DNA of 64,000 nucleotides from Bacillota bacterium (lineage in GTDB: Bacteria > Bacillota > Clostridia > Christensenellales > Aristaeellaceae), in NCBI GenBank assembly GCA_023425025.1, contig JAFADG010000026.1:91977-155976 (forward strand), given 5' to 3'. Of the stretch, positions 60,566 through 64,000 are shown in pieces (within the stretch, counting starts at the first letter, position 1; every line of letters starts with the position of its first letter). The notes beneath the pieces were generated by a model that saw nothing but the letters and a program-made list of their open reading frames with translations, had not been told where the DNA came from and searched no databases. The position numbers and the translations under genes were made by a program.

Positions 60566-60577
60566 TTATGCGCATAA
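60566..60577. promoter_or_regulatory. LacI-type operator upstream of GH66
   Basis: TTATGCGCATAA, identical to 62480-62491. An imperfect relative, TTTTGCGCAGAA, lies at about 60630-60641. Confidence 0.65.
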
Positions 60578-60671
60578 CTTATTGCGAAGTGCAATCGGTT
60601 ATGCTATCTTTTTGGCATGATCCTTGTTTGTTTTGCGCAGAACAAATTCTGCCAGGCAGGAGGTGGCGGCC

Positions 60672-62504
60672 ATCCGCAGATTCACGGCAGGCCTCTTTAC
60701 CCTTATTCTGTTCCCGCTCTTATTACTGCCGGCAGCCTCAAGCGGCGCCCCGGAAGGAGAACCCATGCTGATTGCCGATCTGTATACCGACAAAGCGCGT
60801 TATGCCCCTGGTGAAACGGTTCATGGCGTCTTTATTTTCAATGAGCCGGCACAAGAATCAGGAACCGTTGTTATCACCCCCCGGCATCTGGAAAGCCCCT
60901 TGGCCGACAAGCTGATCCTTCCCTACACCCCAGGCCAGCAGAAAATCTCCTTTGACTGGCAGCCGCCCCAAGACGATTACCAAGGATACCTGCTCACCGC
61001 GGAGCTTACAAACACCGCCGGCCAGGTGCTGGATACCGCCCAGGTGGCGGTGGATGTATCCTCCGATTGGACGAAATTCCCCCGCTACGGCTATTTATGG
61101 GATTTTACGCAGGGCGCGCAGGCAGAAGAGAAAATTTCGGCGCTGAACAAATACCACATCAACGGCCTGCAGTATTACGACTGGCAGTACCGGCACCACA
61201 TTCCCGTAAAGCCGGATGCCGAAAAATGGCAGGATTGGTCCGGCCGCTGGATTTACGGGGATGTGATCAAACGGTACATTGCCGCCGCCCATGAAAAGGG
61301 CATGGTGAACTTGAACTACAACATGGTATACGGCGCCAACAAAACCTACCTGCGGGATAAAACGGGCGTCGATCCCGCCTGGCGGCTTGTAAAGGCCACC
61401 GGCGAAGACTTTACCTGCGTGATGAGCGAAAGCCGGGGCAGCACAGGCATACTGCAATTCTTCAACATTTTGAACGAGGGCTGGCAGGAATATATTTTCA
61501 AGGCCGAAAACGAAGCCATTGCGGCAATGGGCTTTGACGGCTGGCATGGCGACACCATCGGCGAAAACGGCAGGATGCAAACCCCCGAAGGGAATCCACT
61601 GGGCGTGGATGAAGACGGCAGGCCCATCCATTATGTCAAGGATGGCTATACCATCTTCCTGAACAAGGCCAAGGAGGCCTTGGGCGGCAAGTATCTGGTG
61701 TTCAACCCCGTGGGCGCCCAGGGCATTGAAAAGGTCAATGTCAGCAATGTGGATGTGCTCTATGCCGAGTTCTGGCCCTGGGACAAAAACCGCTGGGGCC
61801 AGCACTACGACACCTACAACGCCATACAGCGGGATATCTTCGCCGCGGCAAAAGAAAGCGGCGGCAAATCCCTGATCGTTGCCGGCTACGTGAACTACAG
61901 GGCGCCCGGAGAATACTTTAACCCCGCCGCGGTGCTGCTGATGGACGCTGTGGTGTTCGCTTCCGGCGGGGCCCGCATCGAGGTCGGCAACGGCGACAAT
62001 ATGCTTTCCAACGAATATTTCCCCGGCGACGAAAAAAAGGCCATGGGCGAAGCACTGCAAACCAAAGTCCGCCGGATGTACGACTTTGTCACCGCCTATG
62101 AAAACCTTCTGCGGGGCGGCCCTGAGCCCGTTCAGCGCGACATCGCGCTTACCGGCGTCCGCCAGTCCTCCCTTGGCGCGGGCGACGCGGTTTGGGCCTT
62201 TGCCACGGCAGGCGGTGGCTACGAAATGCTGCACCTGATCAACCTGACCGGCACCGACAGCCTCTGGCGGGATGAACAGCAAACAAAGCCCCAACCCACG
62301 CCCATCGCCTCCATCCTGGTGAGATACCATACGGAATCCAGCGTATCGGGGGTGTTCCTGGCCTCCCCCGATGGGGAAGACATCGCCCCCCAGTCACTGG
62401 CCTTTGAAACAGGCTCGGATGAAAAAGGTTCTTACATCACCTTCACGGTTCCCTCCCTGCACTACTGGGACATGGTATTTATGCGCATAAAGGCGCATGA
62501 GTGA
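60672..62504 (+). CDS. GH66 dextranase / cycloisomaltooligosaccharide glucanotransferase
   Basis: About 610 residues. Signal peptide RRFTAGLFTLILFPLLLLPA. N-terminal Ig-like domain (DLYTDKARYAPGETVHGVF), GH66 barrel with YYDWQYRHHIPVKPDAEKW, nucleophile Asp in GFDGWHGDTIGENG, acid/base Glu in VLYAEFWPWDKNRWG, and a C-terminal beta domain. It hydrolyses or cyclises alpha-1,6-glucan outside the cell. The start is unusual: AGGAGG sits 8 bp before an ATC codon (60672) that begins the signal peptide, and no ATG or well-placed GTG/TTG exists in frame. An upstream TTG at 60624 has no ribosome site. Confidence 0.88.
   Translation: MRRFTAGLFTLILFPLLLLPAASSGAPEGEPMLIADLYTDKARYAPGETVHGVFIFNEPAQESGTVVITPRHLESPLADKLILPYTPGQQKISFDWQPPQDDYQGYLLTAELTNTAGQVLDTAQVAVDVSSDWTKFPRYGYLWDFTQGAQAEEKISALNKYHINGLQYYDWQYRHHIPVKPDAEKWQDWSGRWIYGDVIKRYIAAAHEKGMVNLNYNMVYGANKTYLRDKTGVDPAWRLVKATGEDFTCVMSESRGSTGILQFFNILNEGWQEYIFKAENEAIAAMGFDGWHGDTIGENGRMQTPEGNPLGVDEDGRPIHYVKDGYTIFLNKAKEALGGKYLVFNPVGAQGIEKVNVSNVDVLYAEFWPWDKNRWGQHYDTYNAIQRDIFAAAKESGGKSLIVAGYVNYRAPGEYFNPAAVLLMDAVVFASGGARIEVGNGDNMLSNEYFPGDEKKAMGEALQTKVRRMYDFVTAYENLLRGGPEPVQRDIALTGVRQSSLGAGDAVWAFATAGGGYEMLHLINLTGTDSLWRDEQQTKPQPTPIASILVRYHTESSVSGVFLASPDGEDIAPQSLAFETGSDEKGSYITFTVPSLHYWDMVFMRIKAHE
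62479..62492. promoter_or_regulatory. LacI-type operator upstream of the sugar-binding protein gene
   Basis: TTTATGCGCATAAA, perfect 14-bp palindrome containing the 12-mer of the GH66 site. It lies within the 3' end of the GH66 gene and about 30 bp before the next start codon. Confidence 0.6.
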
Positions 62505-62520
62505 TAGAAAGGAGAACCCC

Positions 62521-63723
62521 ATGAAAAAACTTGTCAGTCTGCTGCTGGTCCTGGCCATGGTTTTGACCTTTGGCTCCGCCCTGGCGGAAGGTAGGACAAA
62601 GATCGTCTTCTGGCACACCTACGGCGACGCGGAAACCCCCTTGCTGGAAACGGAAATCCTGCCCATGTTCTACGCCCTGTATCCCGATATCCAGGTTGAA
62701 GCTGTCCGGCAGGACGGCGGCCAGTTCAACCAGATGCTGGTTGCGGCCTTTGGCACCGGCAACGTACCGGACGTGGCCCGCGTGGACATCGTGCAAACAA
62801 GCGCCTATGCCAAGCTGGGCGGCATCCTGCCCCTGGACGAGCTGGAAGGCTTTGCGGCGCTGAAGGATGCCGTGCTGGAAGGCCCCCTTTCCACCAACCT
62901 GTATAACGGAAAATACTACGGCCTGCCGCTGAACACCAACTGCAAGGCTGCCGTCATGAACATGAACATCATGGCCGAGCTGGGCTTCACCGAGCCCCCC
63001 GCCACCATGGAAGAGTTCATCGCGGCCAGCATCGAAAAGAAGCCCGGCACCCCCACCTTAAACGTATCCGGCGTGGGCGACTGGGATATGTACCCCTACT
63101 TCTGGCTCTTTGGCGGCACGCTGACGGATGAGGGCTTCACCAAGGCCAGCGGCTACCTGGACAGCGAGCCGAGCGTGAACGCTATCGCAAAGCTCAAGGA
63201 ACTGCACGACCAGGGCGTTTTCACCATCCGGGATATCGACGGTACCCCCGACGCCTGGGATGGCATCAACAGCCAGTACGCCATGTTCTTTGAAGGCCCC
63301 TGGTACCCCTTCAACGCCGAAAACAACATTAAGCCGGCCCTGATCCCCACCTATGAGGGCAGGAGCGCCTCCGTCGTCGGCGGCGAAAACATCGTGCTCT
63401 TCACCGGCAGCCAGAAACAGGACGCCGCCTGGAAGTTCGCCCAGTTTATGCTCACCCCCGAAGTACAGTTGAAGCTGCTGACCGTGGGCGTGATCCCCAC
63501 CCTCAAAGCCTGCGTGGAATCCGAGCAGGTGCAATCTGATCCCAAGTGGAGCGTGTACATGGAGCAATTGAAATCCGCCAAGAGCCGCATCCCCACGCCC
63601 CAGGCCAGCAACGTCGGCCAATACTGGAGCGACGCCATCAACATGATCTTCCTGGAAGGCGCCGATGTAAAGCAAACCCTCACCGAAACCGCCGCCCTGA
63701 TCGACGCGGAGCTGGTAAAGTGA
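62521..63723 (+). CDS. Extracellular sugar-binding protein of an ABC importer
   Basis: 400 residues from ATG 62521 after AAAGGAG. Signal peptide KKLVSLLLVLAMVLTFGSALA cut at ALA-E without lipobox. SBP_bac_1 fold: KIVFWHTYGDAETPLLETEI, then GNVPDVARVDIVQTSAYAKL, GKYYGLPLNTNCKAAVMNMN, and a C-terminal DAAWKFAQFMLTPEVQLKLL. It probably binds isomalto-oligosaccharides released by the GH66 enzyme encoded next to it. Permease genes are expected beyond the window or elsewhere. Confidence 0.93.
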   Translation: MKKLVSLLLVLAMVLTFGSALAEGRTKIVFWHTYGDAETPLLETEILPMFYALYPDIQVEAVRQDGGQFNQMLVAAFGTGNVPDVARVDIVQTSAYAKLGGILPLDELEGFAALKDAVLEGPLSTNLYNGKYYGLPLNTNCKAAVMNMNIMAELGFTEPPATMEEFIAASIEKKPGTPTLNVSGVGDWDMYPYFWLFGGTLTDEGFTKASGYLDSEPSVNAIAKLKELHDQGVFTIRDIDGTPDAWDGINSQYAMFFEGPWYPFNAENNIKPALIPTYEGRSASVVGGENIVLFTGSQKQDAAWKFAQFMLTPEVQLKLLTVGVIPTLKACVESEQVQSDPKWSVYMEQLKSAKSRIPTPQASNVGQYWSDAINMIFLEGADVKQTLTETAALIDAELVK

Positions 63724-63724
63724 C

Positions 63725-63780
63725 CCAGGGGCGCTGCCCCTGGGAACCCTGCCAAAGGGACAAAGCCCCTTTGGAATCCC
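63725..63780 (+). repeat. Dispersed palindromic repeat, family A, copy 3
   Basis: CCAGGGGCGCTGCCCCTGG head and CCAAAGGG/CCCCTTTGG second dyad, starting right after the sugar-binding protein stop. Confidence 0.8.
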
Positions 63781-63786
63781 CATGTT

Positions 63787-63866
63787 AGGGTTGTCGTGCT
63801 AATCGCATCCTTGCATAGCAATTCAAGAAGATGGCGTCCGAAGGTTTCCAAAGGTTCCGAAGCCCT
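63787..63866 (+). repeat. Partial MITE-related sequence
   Basis: AGGGTTGTCGTGCTAA, then CAAGAAGATGGCGTCCGAAG and GTTTCCAAAGG, matching the left part of the 54504-54663 element. No matching right end follows in the window. The rest to 64000 is GC-rich without a recognised gene. Confidence 0.65.
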
Positions 63867-64000
63867 GCCGCTTCCTGTGGCTCCGCAGCCGAAGCGCCGC
63901 CTGTGGCGGATAAAGCGAGGCAGAGGAGGCTGGCGAAACGAGTGCTGGAAGCGGTAGCGAACCAGCGCGACGATTGAGCCAGATGGGGGATAAAGGCAGG

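Overview
The window comes from a Gram-positive-type anaerobe of the Clostridia. High-GC host genes (P-type ATPase, GAPDH, liv and nucleoside ABC transporters, DUF3793, CotH/VTC/DUF4956, GH66) flank an AT-rich insert. Sec signals ending in ALAE or AMAE without a lipobox on all three substrate-binding proteins remind me of Christensenellales/Aristaeella-like genomes. That placement is an inference, not proven.

Layout. 1-2625 is a truncated cation P-type ATPase. 2.6-5.1 kb is a low-GC strip with three small XRE regulators, a 41-codon ORF and the displaced gapA terminator. 5160-22334 is a prophage integrated into the 3' end of gapA, flanked by a 70-bp direct repeat, with all its genes on the minus strand. 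22.3-30.1 kb holds gapA, an M29 aminopeptidase, an acyltransferase, a large zinc-finger/TPR membrane protein and a secreted protein. 30.6-35.4 kb is livJ-HMGF. 35.5-39.9 kb has AraC-VOC, a hydroxyacid dehydrogenase, nagB, a HEAT protein and a GDPD-like protein. 40.0-45.6 kb is a purine operon, xpt-bmp-ATPase-permease-permease. 45.9-52.6 kb has a secreted caspase-like protein and CotH-DUF4956-VTC, followed by xylulokinase. 54.1-64 kb has a MITE, a sugar isomerase, VOC, TetR, ZIP, an iron-box locus (DUF3793, flavodoxin), and a LacI-controlled glucan locus (GH66 and a sugar-binding protein).

Main discovery. The prophage late genes do not use UAG as stop. Eleven of sixteen late genes (terS, terL, portal, MuF, major capsid, connector, gp10-like, DUF3168-like, tail chaperone, XkdX-like, holin-like) are interrupted by twelve in-frame TAG codons. 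No late gene ends in TAG. At 15291-15368 lies a tRNA with anticodon CUA that would read UAG. Early genes on the other side of this tRNA have no internal TAG, and four of them end in TAG. Nine of the twelve TAGs fall within the first 46 codons, as if each gene carried one lock. Family context at the TAG positions and the tRNA D-arm both point toward leucine rather than the glutamine usually reported for UAG-recoded phages. The tRNA nevertheless has a short variable loop, so the amino acid is unproven.

The prophage appears defective: the tape measure-to-fibre block is deleted, and no endolysin or repressor is visible. It carries a candidate iteron origin next to an HTH initiator-like gene, a three-gene membrane-associated cargo operon behind the integrase, a moron with its own promoter, and paired integrase arm-type sites at both ends.
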